Positions 18,401 to 25,728 of a stretch of DNA of 64,000 nt are shown in pieces. A model generated the notes under the pieces. It made no database searches and was not told the DNA's origin. It saw nothing but the letters and a program-made list of their open reading frames with translations. Position 1 is the first letter of the stretch. Each line of letters opens with the position of its first letter. This DNA comes from Candidatus Microbacterium phytovorans. GTDB taxonomy: Bacteria > Actinomycetota > Actinomycetes > Actinomycetales > Microbacteriaceae. The position numbers and the translations under genes are program-made. Location of the stretch: contig CP119321.1 of assembly GCA_029202445.1 (NCBI GenBank), positions 930,001-994,000 on the forward strand, read 5' to 3'.

Positions 18401-19078
18401 TCAGGCCGTGATCGCGGCGGGCGTGCGCTTGCGCGACGTCAGCACCTGATCGACGATGCCGTACTCAAGGGCCTCGGCCGCCGACAGGATCTTGTCGCGA
18501 TCGATGTCCTTGTTGACCTCGGCCTGGGTCTTCTTCGTGTGGCGTGCCATCGTCTCCTCGAGCCAGGTGCGCATGCGCAGGATCTCCGCCGCCTGGATCT
18601 CGATGTCCGACGCCTGGCCGTGCCCGGCCTCGCCGACGGCGGGCTGGTGCATGAGGATGCGAGCGTTGGGCAGCGCGAGTCGCTTGCCGGGGGCGCCGGC
18701 GGCCAGCAGCACGGATGCCGCAGAAGCCGCCTGACCCAGCACGACGGTCTGGATCTCGGGCGAGACGTACTGCATCGTGTCGTAGATGGCGGTCATCGCG
18801 GTGAACGAGCCACCGGGCGAGTTGATGTACATGATGATGTCGCGGTCGGGATCCTGCGACTCCAGCACGAGCAGCTGAGCCATGACGTCGTCCGCGGAGG
18901 CGTCATCGACCTGGACGCCCAGGAAGATCACGCGGTCCTCGAACAGCTTGTTGTAGGGATCCTGGCGCTTGTAGCCGTAGGCGGTGCGCTCCTCGAACTG
19001 CGGCAGGATGTAGCGGCTGCCGGGCAGCTGCACGCCGGAGGTCGAGTGAGCGGGCATGCCGAAGGTGGGTGCGTTCAT
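18401..19078 (-). CDS. clpP2: Clp protease proteolytic subunit ClpP2
   Basis: 225 residues. Serine peptidase ring subunit; actinobacterial ClpP1 and ClpP2 form a mixed tetradecamer. The triad is intact: Ser119 in GQAASAAS, His144 in ILMHQP, Asp195 in DIDRDKIL. The ~35-residue N-terminus before the conserved core suggests propeptide processing. It lies 18 bases downstream of clpP1, with GGAGGA before the ATG, so the two are one transcript ending at the hairpin 18351-18379. Confidence 0.96.
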   Translation of the reverse strand: MNAPTFGMPAHSTSGVQLPGSRYILPQFEERTAYGYKRQDPYNKLFEDRVIFLGVQVDDASADDVMAQLLVLESQDPDRDIIMYINSPGGSFTAMTAIYDTMQYVSPEIQTVVLGQAASAASVLLAAGAPGKRLALPNARILMHQPAVGEAGHGQASDIEIQAAEILRMRTWLEETMARHTKKTQAEVNKDIDRDKILSAAEALEYGIVDQVLTSRKRTPAAITA

Positions 19079-19096
19079 TCTCGGGTGTCCTCCGGG

Positions 19097-19681
19097 TCAG
19101 TTCTCGGTGCCGCCGCCGCCGATGACATCGGCTGCGGATTCGCGGATGTGGTCGACGAAGCCGTACTCCAGGGCTTCCTCGGCGGTGAACCAGCGGTCGC
19201 GATCGCCGTCGGCGTTGACCTGCTCGACCGACTTGCCCGTCTGCGCTGCGGTGATCTCGGCGAGGCGACGCTTCATGTCGAGGATGAGCTGCGCCTGCGT
19301 CTGGATGTCGCTGGAGGTGCCGCCGAAGCCGCCGTGAGGCTGGTGGAGCAGCACGCGCGCGTTGGGGGTGATGTAGCGCTTGCCCTTCGTGCCGGCCGTG
19401 AGCAGCAGCTGACCCATCGAGGCCGCCATGCCGATGCCGACCGTCACGATGTCGTTCGGGACGAACTGCATGGTGTCGTAGATCGCCATGCCCGCGGTGA
19501 TCGATCCGCCCGGCGAGTTGATGTAGAGGTAGATGTCCTTCTCGCTGTCTTCGGCCGCGAGGAGGAGGATCTTGGCGCAGATCTCGTTGGCGTTCTCATC
19601 GCGCACCTCCGACCCGAGCCAGATGATGCGGTCTCTCAACAGCCTGTCGAAGACGCTCGTCGCGACAAGTGGTTCAGCCAT
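19097..19681 (-). CDS. clpP1: Clp protease proteolytic subunit ClpP1
   Basis: 194 residues. First of the tandem ClpP pair. The triad is Ser88 (GMAASMGQ), His113 (LLHQPHGG) and Asp162 (GDRDRWF). AGGAG lies 6-10 bases before ATG 19681. A possible -10 TAGATT (19723-19718, minus) lies upstream. The C-terminal tail [12 protein letters not shown] is glycine-rich. It works with ClpX, and with ClpS at 50174 through ClpC/ClpA-type partners not in this window. Confidence 0.96.
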   Translation of the reverse strand: MAEPLVATSVFDRLLRDRIIWLGSEVRDENANEICAKILLLAAEDSEKDIYLYINSPGGSITAGMAIYDTMQFVPNDIVTVGIGMAASMGQLLLTAGTKGKRYITPNARVLLHQPHGGFGGTSSDIQTQAQLILDMKRRLAEITAAQTGKSVEQVNADGDRDRWFTAEEALEYGFVDHIRESAADVIGGGGTEN

Positions 19682-19796
19682 GAATGCTCCTGATTCCGGG
19701 TGGTCCGTTCGTCAATGAATCTACCCAGGCCCACGCACCGACCCGCCCGTGTTCGCCGTCGGCATAGTGCGTGCCTCTGGCCGCAACGACGACGAA

Positions 19797-19824
19797 GGGG
19801 CCGGATGCCACGGCATCCGACCCC
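19797..19824 (-). terminator. Hairpin terminator after tig
   Basis: Stem CGGATGCC / GGCATCCG with a 2-base centre, extended after one mismatch by GGGG/CCCC, 16 bases past the tig stop. The stem is made of the heptamer GGATGCC that is overrepresented across the window. Confidence 0.7.
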
Positions 19825-19839
19825 CTCGTGTGCGACGTT

Positions 19840-21327
19840 CTACTCGGCGTCGGCCTTCTCGGCCGCAGCCTTCTTCGCGGGCGCCTTCTTCGCGGGCTTC
19901 TCCGCTGCGGCATCCGCGTCGTCCGACGACTTCTCGGCCGCCTTCTTGGCGGCGGGCTTCTTCGCAGGTGCCTTCTTGGCGGCGGGCTTCTTGGCCGGCT
20001 TCTCGGCCTCGCCGTCCGCTGCGGGCGCGTCGCCCTCGGCGTCGGCGTCGTCGGTCGCGACGAAGCCGGTCAGGTCGACCGCCTTGCCGTTGGTGTCGAC
20101 GACCTTGACCTTGCCGAGCGCGATCGCGAGGGCCTTGTTGCGAGCGACCTCGCCGACCATGAGCGGCAGCTGACCGTTCTGCTGCAGTGCGTCCACGAAC
20201 TCCTGCGGAGCCATGCCGTACTGCGCAGCGGACTGGATGAGGTACTGGGTCAGTTCCTCCTGCGAGACCTGGACGTCGCTGGACTCGGCCAGCTTGTCGA
20301 GGATCATCTGCGTGCGGAACTGCTTCTGGCTGGCCTCGGTGACCTCGGCGCGGTGCACGTCGTCCTCGAGTCGGCCTTCGCCCTCGAGGTGCTGGTGCAC
20401 CTCGTCCTCGACGAGCTGAGCCGGGACGGGGATGTCGACCTTCTCGATCAGCGCGTCGACGAGCTTGTCGCGCGCAGCGGCGCCCTGTACGTAGACGGAC
20501 TGCTCGGAGAGGCGGCCGGCGATGCTCTCGCGCAGCTCGGCGATCGTGTCGAACTCGCTGGCGATCTTTGCGAAATCGTCGTCGGCCTCGGCGAGCTCGC
20601 GCTCCTTGACCGACTTCACCGTCACGGCGACCTCGGCCTCCTGGCCGGCGTGGTCGCCGCCCACGAGCTTCGAGCGGAACGTCGTCTCCTCACCGGCGGT
20701 GAGCGACTCGACGGCCTCGTCGATGCCCTCGAGGAGTTCGCCCGAGCCGACCTCGTACGACACGCCCTCGGCGCGATCGATCTGGTTGCCGTCGATGGTG
20801 GCGACGAGGTCGAGCTCGACGAAGTCGCCGGTGGCGGCGGGACGGTCGACGGTCACGAGGGTGCCGAAACGCCCGCGCAGGCGGTCGAGCTCGGCCTCCA
20901 CGGCGGCGTCATCGGTCTCGACGGCGTCGACCTCGAGCGTGATGCCGTCGAGGGCGGGAAGGTCGAACTCGGGGCGGACGTCGACCTCGACCTCGACCTT
21001 GAGGTCGCCCGAGAAGTCCTTGTCGCTCGGCCAGTCGATGACCTCGGCCGACGGGCGGCCCACCGTGCGCACCTCGTTGGCGGCGACGGCCTCGCGATAG
21101 AAGCCGTCGAGGCCTTCGCTGACGGCGTGCTCGATGACCGCACCGCGACCGACTCGCTGGTCGATGATCGGCGCGGGGACCTTGCCCTTGCGGAAGCCGG
21201 GAATCTGGACGTCCTGAGCGATGTGCTCGTAAGCGTGCGCGATGCTGGGCTTCAGCTCATCCGGGGTGACCGTGATGTGCAGCTTCACCCGCGTCGGGCT
21301 GAGCTTCTCGACGGTGCTCGTGACCAT
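19840..21327 (-). CDS. tig: Trigger factor with long Lys/Ala-rich tail
   Basis: 495 residues, versus about 430 in E. coli. Ribosome-bound chaperone with an N-terminal ribosome-binding domain ([30 protein letters not shown] signature), a central FKBP-type PPIase domain (about 160-240) and a helical C-terminal domain. The last ~65 residues are low-complexity repeats of [12 protein letters not shown] mixed with acidic blocks, like histone H1 tails, and are dispensable for the fold. ATG 21327 has GAGGAG upstream; tRNA-Pro lies 78 bases before it on the same strand. Confidence 0.95.
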   Translation of the reverse strand: MVTSTVEKLSPTRVKLHITVTPDELKPSIAHAYEHIAQDVQIPGFRKGKVPAPIIDQRVGRGAVIEHAVSEGLDGFYREAVAANEVRTVGRPSAEVIDWPSDKDFSGDLKVEVEVDVRPEFDLPALDGITLEVDAVETDDAAVEAELDRLRGRFGTLVTVDRPAATGDFVELDLVATIDGNQIDRAEGVSYEVGSGELLEGIDEAVESLTAGEETTFRSKLVGGDHAGQEAEVAVTVKSVKERELAEADDDFAKIASEFDTIAELRESIAGRLSEQSVYVQGAAARDKLVDALIEKVDIPVPAQLVEDEVHQHLEGEGRLEDDVHRAEVTEASQKQFRTQMILDKLAESSDVQVSQEELTQYLIQSAAQYGMAPQEFVDALQQNGQLPLMVGEVARNKALAIALGKVKVVDTNGKAVDLTGFVATDDADAEGDAPAADGEAEKPAKKPAAKKAPAKKPAAKKAAEKSSDDADAAAEKPAKKAPAKKAAAEKADAE

Positions 21328-21405
21328 GCCTGTTGTTCTCCTCAAGTCCGGACGCGCGCGTGCGCATCCGTGTGTGGTCTGGTTCTGGGTCTGTTCGGGT
21401 CGTGG

Positions 21406-21479
21406 TCGGGGCGACAGGATTTGAACCTGCGGCCTCCCGCTCCCAAAGCGGGCGCTCTACCAAGCTGAGCTACGCCCCG
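21406..21479 (-). tRNA. tRNA-Pro (UGG)
   Basis: 74 nt cloverleaf: 7-bp acceptor CGGGGCG/CGCCCCG, discriminator A, and an anticodon loop TTTGGGA on a CCCGC/GCGGG stem giving anticodon TGG. CCA is not encoded. A TAGACT -10 box lies upstream at 21525-21520 (minus). Confidence 0.95.
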
Positions 21480-21572
21480 GGTCGCGCACATGCACGTGCG
21501 CCGAAAACGACCGGTGGCAAGTCTAGCCGACATCGCCCTGTACACTCTTTCGAGGCGCCGTCACACGGCCTC

Positions 21573-21646
21573 GGGGATGTAGCTCAATGGTAGAGCCTCA
21601 GTCTTCCAAACTGATGGTGCGGGTTCGATTCCCGTCATCCCCTCCA
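21573..21646 (+). tRNA. tRNA-Gly (UCC), possible integration site
   Basis: Acceptor GGGGATG/CATCCCC, discriminator T, encoded CCA, and an anticodon loop CTTCCAA giving TCC. The TACACT at 21541-21546 may be its -10. Its last ten bases (TCCCCTCCAC, 21638-21647) recur in the same orientation at 24503-24512, beyond an integrase remnant. Confidence 0.95.
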
Positions 21647-21647
21647 C
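21638..21647 (+). repeat. Candidate att repeat, tRNA-proximal copy
   Basis: TCCCCTCCAC at the tRNA-Gly 3' end. An identical copy lies at 24503-24512. Proposed left edge of a decayed island. Confidence 0.4.
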
Positions 21648-21743
21648 AAGCCCTGCATGGGATCGCGAGCTATCCGCCGGGTCGGCCGGAAACGGAAATC
21701 CCGCCGAAGTCCCGGCGCTGTTCCTGTGAGGCGGGGATAGCGA

Positions 21744-22619
21744 TCACTCCTCCTGGAAGTCGGCGTAGGTGTACCGTGACCCCGTGATCGCGTTGGTTAG
21801 TACATCACCGTCGACGTGGAACACGCCGAAGCCCGCCGGTCCGACCGTGTAGGTGTCTTCGTTCACTCCGAGGGCGAGGACGTATCGTTCTCCGGACACG
21901 AGCGTGGTGTCGTCGTACCCGTACGTCTCGGTCTGCCGGTCGAGTTCTTCTTCGGAGAGCTTGGTTAGGCCGCGCTTCTCAGTGCTCTCTCTGGGGTAGG
22001 CGTCGAGGACTTGCTGGAGGGTGACCGTGCCGCCGGGGTAGAGCACCGTGACAAGCGTCCTCGTGCCGAAGGCTGATCCTTTCAGGATGTCGTGGACGCG
22101 CAGCTGTACCTCCGTGTAGGGCATGGGGTTTCCGGGGAACACGAACACGGCACGGCGGCTGATCGATACGACATCCGCGTCAACTATGGCGTCGGCGTGC
22201 GCACGGATCTCGTTGACGTCTGCGACGTCGAAGGCCCAGCTCGCCTCGAATGTGACATCCGGAGGCGTATCGCTCGTGGGAGCCTCCGTCGTGGGTTCGT
22301 CAGTGTGGGCGCCCCTGTCGCCCTGTCCCGGAGACTCCGTGTGATGGCCGGGGGCTGTGGTCGGGTCGGCCTGCCGAGCGGGCTCTTGTCCGAAGCTGAC
22401 CGCGGCGATGACACCAACCGCGAGCGCGGGCACGGCGATCCATGCCAGAACAGGGCCAAATCGCTTCCGTTCGCGAGACGCACTCGTTGTCGACCTGACG
22501 GTTAGCCGCTCCGCAGTCAGGATCGCCTGGAGCTGTGCCTCGGCGGCCTCGTCGAGTGGGGCATCCTTCGGTGTGTTCGCTGTGTCTGCGTTCTGCAACA
22601 TGGTCGCAAGCTTGGTCAT
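21744..22619 (-). CDS. Membrane-anchored partner of the ECF sigma factor (putative anti-sigma)
   Basis: 291 residues. Residues 1-52 are cytoplasmic, with charged helices (EAAEAQLQAILTAERL); one membrane segment lies at about 54-76 (FGPVLAWIAVPALAVGVIAA). A Pro/Thr/Glu-rich linker and an extracellular domain of about 190 residues follow. There is no HxxxCxxC zinc anti-sigma motif, so the anti-sigma role rests on topology and on the ATGA overlap with the sigma gene. The outer domain (FEASWAFDVADVNEIRAHADAIVDADV) is not recognised and might be a sensor. Confidence 0.7.
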   Translation of the reverse strand: MTKLATMLQNADTANTPKDAPLDEAAEAQLQAILTAERLTVRSTTSASRERKRFGPVLAWIAVPALAVGVIAAVSFGQEPARQADPTTAPGHHTESPGQGDRGAHTDEPTTEAPTSDTPPDVTFEASWAFDVADVNEIRAHADAIVDADVVSISRRAVFVFPGNPMPYTEVQLRVHDILKGSAFGTRTLVTVLYPGGTVTLQQVLDAYPRESTEKRGLTKLSEEELDRQTETYGYDDTTLVSGERYVLALGVNEDTYTVGPAGFGVFHVDGDVLTNAITGSRYTYADFQEE

Positions 22620-23134
22620 GAGCGCATTCCTTTCGGTTCAAGTGTGGTGTGCAGCGCGGCGCGAAGCTGCTTTCGGGCTCGATGCAAGCGCACGCGAGCG
22701 GCGACGGGAGTGATGCCAAGCACTTCGGCCACTTCGGCGGTGCTGAGATGCTCCCAGTACCGAAGCCGGATCGCTTCCTGGTCGGTCGCGGGAAGCGTGG
22801 CGAGCGCCGTCAAGATCGGATGATCTGCCGGTCCGCGCGACGAGACAGTCTGCGCCTCGATAAGCGCGGCGGAGTTCAGTGCTTGGTCTGCGGTGGCTTG
22901 CCGGGCCGTCCGGCGGTAGTGGTCGCCGAGCACGTTTCGGGCGATCGCGTACAACCACGCGCGCTCGGCGCGACTGCCAGGAGAGAACCGCTGCCACGCG
23001 ACTCGAAACACATCCCCCGCCAACTCACTCGCGTCCTCGCGGTCAGCAACGCGGCGCTCAAGAAACCGCAGCACCTCGTTGTAGTGCCGTCGGAACCGCG
23101 CCGCGAACTCGGTCTCCGCTTCAGCTTCACCCAT
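22616..23134 (-). CDS. ECF-type RNA polymerase sigma factor
   Basis: 172 residues. Sigma region 2 (FAARFRRHYNEVLRFLERRVADREDASELAGDVFRVAWQRF, with AWLYAIARNVLGDHYRR) and region 4 (LPATDQEAIRLRYWEHLSTAEVAEVLGITPVAARVRLHRARKQL) are complete, and nothing follows region 4. The stop overlaps the start of the membrane partner gene. The upstream intergenic (23135-23272) contains GGTAAC and GACAAC on the minus strand, a weak candidate for an autoregulated ECF promoter. It lies in the proposed island. Confidence 0.9.
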   Translation of the reverse strand: MGEAEAETEFAARFRRHYNEVLRFLERRVADREDASELAGDVFRVAWQRFSPGSRAERAWLYAIARNVLGDHYRRTARQATADQALNSAALIEAQTVSSRGPADHPILTALATLPATDQEAIRLRYWEHLSTAEVAEVLGITPVAARVRLHRARKQLRAALHTTLEPKGMRS

Positions 23135-23329
23135 CCAAGCCCTCCGTCACATCCCTTCACCTTTGATAGTTGTCACCGAGACGCGAAACGTTACCGACAT
23201 CCGGAAACACCTCCGTGTTGGGTTCGGGCATCGGCTCCCTTTCACACGCGAAGCGTGCGACCGCAGCGCGGCTCACCCCTTCGCGACGAACGCCTCGAAG
23301 CGGGCGATCTGCTCGTTGTAGTCACTCGG

Positions 23330-23499
23330 GTAAAGGTGGGCGTAGATGCCGTCGGTGGTGGCGATGCTTGCGTGCCCCATGTAGCGGCTGACCTCGTAGG
23401 GCTTGAACCCGGCCGCGAACATCAGACTGGCATAGGTGTGCCGGAGGTCGTGGAACCGCATCCGAGGGAGCTTCGCTCGCGTCAGTGCAGGGCGCAGGT
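23330..23499 (-). repeat. Integrase C-terminal repeat, copy A
   Basis: About 170 bp that match copy B (23515-23679) at most positions, in direct orientation. Copy A ends in the natural stop at 23273; copy B lacks one in frame at the same place. Confidence 0.8.
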
Positions 23500-23514
23500 A
23501 GCAGCCGGGTAGAG

Positions 23515-23679
23515 ATGGGCGTAGATGCCGTCTGACGTCGCGATGCCCGCGTGCCCCATGTACCGGCTGACCTCGTACGGCTTGAACCCTGCCGCGAACA
23601 TGAGGCTGGTGTAGGTGTGTCGAAGACCGTGGAACCGCATCCGTGGCAGCTTCGCTCGCGTGAGCGCAGGGCGCAGGTA
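23515..23679 (-). repeat. Integrase C-terminal repeat, copy B
   Basis: Direct repeat partner of 23330-23499. The differences (for example GLRHTYTSLM versus DLRHTYASLM) suggest two different parental integrases rather than a recent duplication. Confidence 0.8.
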
Positions 23680-24200
23680 GTAGCGGAGCACTCCCCCGAC
23701 GTCGACCTGTCGCGACCAGTCCAGCCGTCGTGAACTGTTCGCTCTTCCTGGCCAGAACAGCGCGTCTGGGTCGCCAGTGTCGGGTTTGTCAGCAGCACCG
23801 CCTTCAGCCTCCGATGAGCTGCCGATCCAGCAGCGGCACCGTGCGAGTAGACCGCTTCGACTTCGGCGTGCCGACGGTCCACACGTTCCCGATGCGCTTC
23901 ATCGTCTGCCGAACCTCGATGTGGACGGCATCGAAGTCGACGTCCCCCACGCGGAGCCCCGCGATCTCTGCGGCGCGCAGCCCTGTGTAGGCGGCGAACC
24001 GGATCAGCGTCGGCAACGGATTCTCGTCTCTCAACTGGGCGCAGACTGCAGTGACCTGCGCGGGCGTGAGGAACACCGGCGCGAACTTTAAATCCCGGCG
24101 GCGCACTCTAGGCCAGGCACAGCGGTGGTCTGGGTCCCACAGGACGAAACCGCAGCAATGTATGAGGCTGGCGACATCGAAGGAGGTGTCCGCGCAGTGG

Positions 24201-24446
24201 TCAAGCTTGCCCACTGCGACGGGCGCGCTTTCGCCTCGCGCGCCAGGCATTGATTCCGTAGCCCGCGCTAAGGGCGGAGACACCGATGCCCAAGGAACGA
24301 GGCCAGTCCGAGATCCAACCCAACGAGTCGGGCAGGGCGGACTCCAAGACCAGGCCGAGAGCGTAGAGAGCAAAACCGACAATGACTCCGGTCCAGATGA
24401 AGCCCCGGGGGACGTCCTCGGCTTCCTCCTCGTCGCCAGCGGTCAC
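24201..24446 (-). CDS. Small two-helix membrane protein
   Basis: 81 residues, not recognised. An acidic start (TAGDEEEAEDVPRG), helix FIWTGVIVGFALYALGLVL, a loop ESALPDSLGWISDW, helix SLGIGVSALSAGYGINAW and a basic end RARRKRARRSGQA. Start GTG 24446 is chosen because a TATGCT -10 box sits exactly 6 bases before it; there is no Shine-Dalgarno. It lies inside the proposed island. Confidence 0.65.
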   Translation of the reverse strand: MTAGDEEEAEDVPRGFIWTGVIVGFALYALGLVLESALPDSLGWISDWPRSLGIGVSALSAGYGINAWRARRKRARRSGQA

Positions 24447-24452
24447 GCAGTC

Positions 24453-24458
24453 AGCATA
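24453..24458 (-). promoter_or_regulatory. Leaderless -10 box of the two-helix protein
   Basis: TATGCT, spacer GACTGC (6), GTG 24446. Confidence 0.55.
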
Positions 24459-24502
24459 GAGCCGGTCGTGGCCGATAGAGCGCGACACTGTGGCCAAGTG
24501 AG

Positions 24503-24512
24503 TCCCCTCCAC
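24503..24512 (+). repeat. Candidate att repeat, distal copy
   Basis: TCCCCTCCAC, identical to the tRNA-Gly end at 21638-21647, one base before the gamma-carbonic anhydrase stop codon at 24514. Confidence 0.4.
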
Positions 24513-24513
24513 C

Positions 24514-25059
24514 TCACCTCTCGCCCTCGGCGCCCGCCGCTTCGGCGTGAGTGCGGGAGTGGTCCCGGTAGATCAGCGCGTTGCGCAGGATGCCGTCGCG
24601 TTCCTCCGCGGTGAGCTGACGTCTCACGGCCGCCGGCACTCCCGCCACGAGGGAACCGTCGGGGATCACGGCGCCTTCGAGCACCACTGCTCCGCCCGCG
24701 ACGAGGCATCCGCTGCCGATGCGCGCTCCCGACAGCACGACGCTTCCCATGCCGATCAGCGATCCGTCACCGATGACGCACCCGTGCACGACCGCGTTGT
24801 GCCCGACCGACACGTCGCGTCCGATGACGACGGGGTGGTCGGCATCCACATGCACCGACACGTTGTCCTGCAGGTTGCTGCCCTCCCCCACCGTGATCGA
24901 GGCGCTGTCGCCACGCAGGACCGCGTTGTACCAGACGCTCGCGCCCTCGCCGAGCGTGACATCCCCGACGATGCGCGCCCCCGACGCGACGAATGAGCTG
25001 CCTGAAAGCGACGGTGACTTCCCGGCAACAGTGAGGACGGTGGCGTCGGCGGCGATCAT
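24514..25059 (-). CDS. Gamma-carbonic anhydrase-like hexapeptide protein
   Basis: 181 residues of left-handed beta-helix hexapeptides (VGDVTLGEGASVWYNAVLRGD...). The three zinc-binding His positions of the family are filled: one in NVSVHVD and two in VGHNAVVHG. Such trimers (YrdA/PaaY/CaiE group) hydrate CO2 or act as thioesterases; many are annotated only by fold. ATG 25059 lies 7 bases after a TAGGGT box. C-terminal helices follow the helix domain. Confidence 0.88.
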   Translation of the reverse strand: MIAADATVLTVAGKSPSLSGSSFVASGARIVGDVTLGEGASVWYNAVLRGDSASITVGEGSNLQDNVSVHVDADHPVVIGRDVSVGHNAVVHGCVIGDGSLIGMGSVVLSGARIGSGCLVAGGAVVLEGAVIPDGSLVAGVPAAVRRQLTAEERDGILRNALIYRDHSRTHAEAAGAEGER

Positions 25060-25066
25060 GCCAGCG

Positions 25067-25072
25067 ACCCTA
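25067..25072 (-). promoter_or_regulatory. Leaderless -10 box of the gamma-carbonic anhydrase gene
   Basis: TAGGGT on the minus strand, 7-base spacer, ATG 25059. Confidence 0.5.
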
Positions 25073-25189
25073 CACACCCCCGAGAGGCGCGGTAAGCGGA
25101 GCCTTCTCTTCCTTGCGGAATGCCTCACGGTGAGTAGCGTTTCACTCAGCACAGGGCTGAACCCTGCACTTACGGAGGCGAAGAGAATC

Positions 25190-25672
25190 ATGACCAAGAC
25201 GCAGACCATCCCCGCAACGATCGCCGGCACCGAGGCCGCTACGAGCACCGCTCAGCTGCTGAGCCCCGTCGTGCTCGGCCTGCAGGCCCTCGCCGTGAAC
25301 GGCAAGCAGGCGCACTGGAACGTGCGCGGCAGCAACTTCATCGCCATCCACGAGCTCCTCGACACCCTCGTCGCGAACGCGCAGGCCTCCGCCGACCTCG
25401 CGGCCGAGCGGATCGTGGCGCTCGGCCTGCCGATCGACGCGCGGGTATCGACCGTCGCCGAGAAGACGACGACCGCCGTGCCGGCCGGCTTCGCACAGTG
25501 GCAGGACGAGATCCGCGCCGTCATCGCCGACATGGATGCCGTGCTCGCCGACGTTCAGGCAGCGATCGACGGCCTCGACGAGACCGACCTCACGAGCCAG
25601 GACGTCGCCATCGCGATCAAGGCGGGCCTGGACAAGGACCGCTGGTTCCTGTTCGCGCACATCGCCGAGTAA
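25190..25672 (+). CDS. dps: Dps-family DNA-protection / iron-storage protein
   Basis: 160 residues, a four-helix ferritin-like subunit forming 12-mers that oxidise Fe2+ with H2O2 and can coat DNA. The inter-subunit ferroxidase site is visible in GKQAHWNVRGSNFIAIHELLD and NAQASADLAAERIV. GGAGG lies upstream of ATG 25190. The gene is monocistronic and converges on the amidohydrolase gene. A Lys-rich DNA-binding tail is absent. Confidence 0.93.
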   Translation: MTKTQTIPATIAGTEAATSTAQLLSPVVLGLQALAVNGKQAHWNVRGSNFIAIHELLDTLVANAQASADLAAERIVALGLPIDARVSTVAEKTTTAVPAGFAQWQDEIRAVIADMDAVLADVQAAIDGLDETDLTSQDVAIAIKAGLDKDRWFLFAHIAE

Positions 25673-25686
25673 ACCTCGAGACACGT

Positions 25687-25720
25687 CGGCCGCGACGCGC
25701 TCACTGAGCGCCCGGGGCCG
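25687..25720. terminator. Possible bidirectional terminator between dps and amidohydrolase
   Basis: Nested stems GCGCT/AGCGC (25697-25711) and CGGCC/GGCCG (25687-25720) separate two convergent genes. The internal loop makes it weaker than the other hairpins listed. Confidence 0.4.
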
Positions 25721-25728
25721 TCGTGCTG

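Larger units (their letters stand above)
23273..24105 (-). pseudogene. Tyrosine integrase, N-truncated, frameshifted, C-terminus duplicated
   Basis: The catalytic domain starts near 24105 (FAPVFLTPAQVTAV) without the N-terminal SAM-like domain. The first catalytic Arg is in YTGLRAAEIAGLR. The frame breaks at about 23805 (GG then stop), and the reading continues in another frame (GGAADKPDTGDPDALFWPG) to a second box FHGLRHTYTSLM...GHAGIATSDGIYAHLY ending near 23515. A second, diverged copy of that C-terminal stretch follows directly (PALTRAKLPRMRFHDLRHTYASLM...GHASIATTDGIYAHLYP, 23273-23505). No intact recombinase can be made from it. Confidence 0.85.
21648..24512. mobile_element. Probable decayed integrative island at tRNA-Gly
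   Basis: The segment starts at the 3' end of tRNA-Gly and ends at a 10-bp copy of that tRNA end directly before the gamma-carbonic anhydrase gene. Contents: sigma/partner pair, tyrosine integrase pseudogene, small membrane protein. Integration at a tRNA 3' end is standard for tyrosine integrases. The repeat is short, so the right edge is uncertain. Confidence 0.45.

Noticed and set aside
19860..20000. Tandem GCC/TTC-rich repeats resembling a minisatellite
   Set aside because: They encode the [12 protein letters not shown] tail of trigger factor; the repetition is at protein level.
19771..21468. 565-codon plus-strand frame over tig
   Set aside because: Antisense of trigger factor and of tRNA-Pro; it even reads through the tRNA gene.
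23135..23272. Definite ECF promoter before the sigma gene
   Set aside because: GGTAAC and GACAAC are present, but spacing and consensus for this sigma group are unknown, so it was kept as a question only.
23804..24382. Intact 192-residue integrase N-terminus
   Set aside because: Only the part after about 24105 resembles an integrase; the upstream reading has no family similarity and is probably read-through of unrelated DNA.
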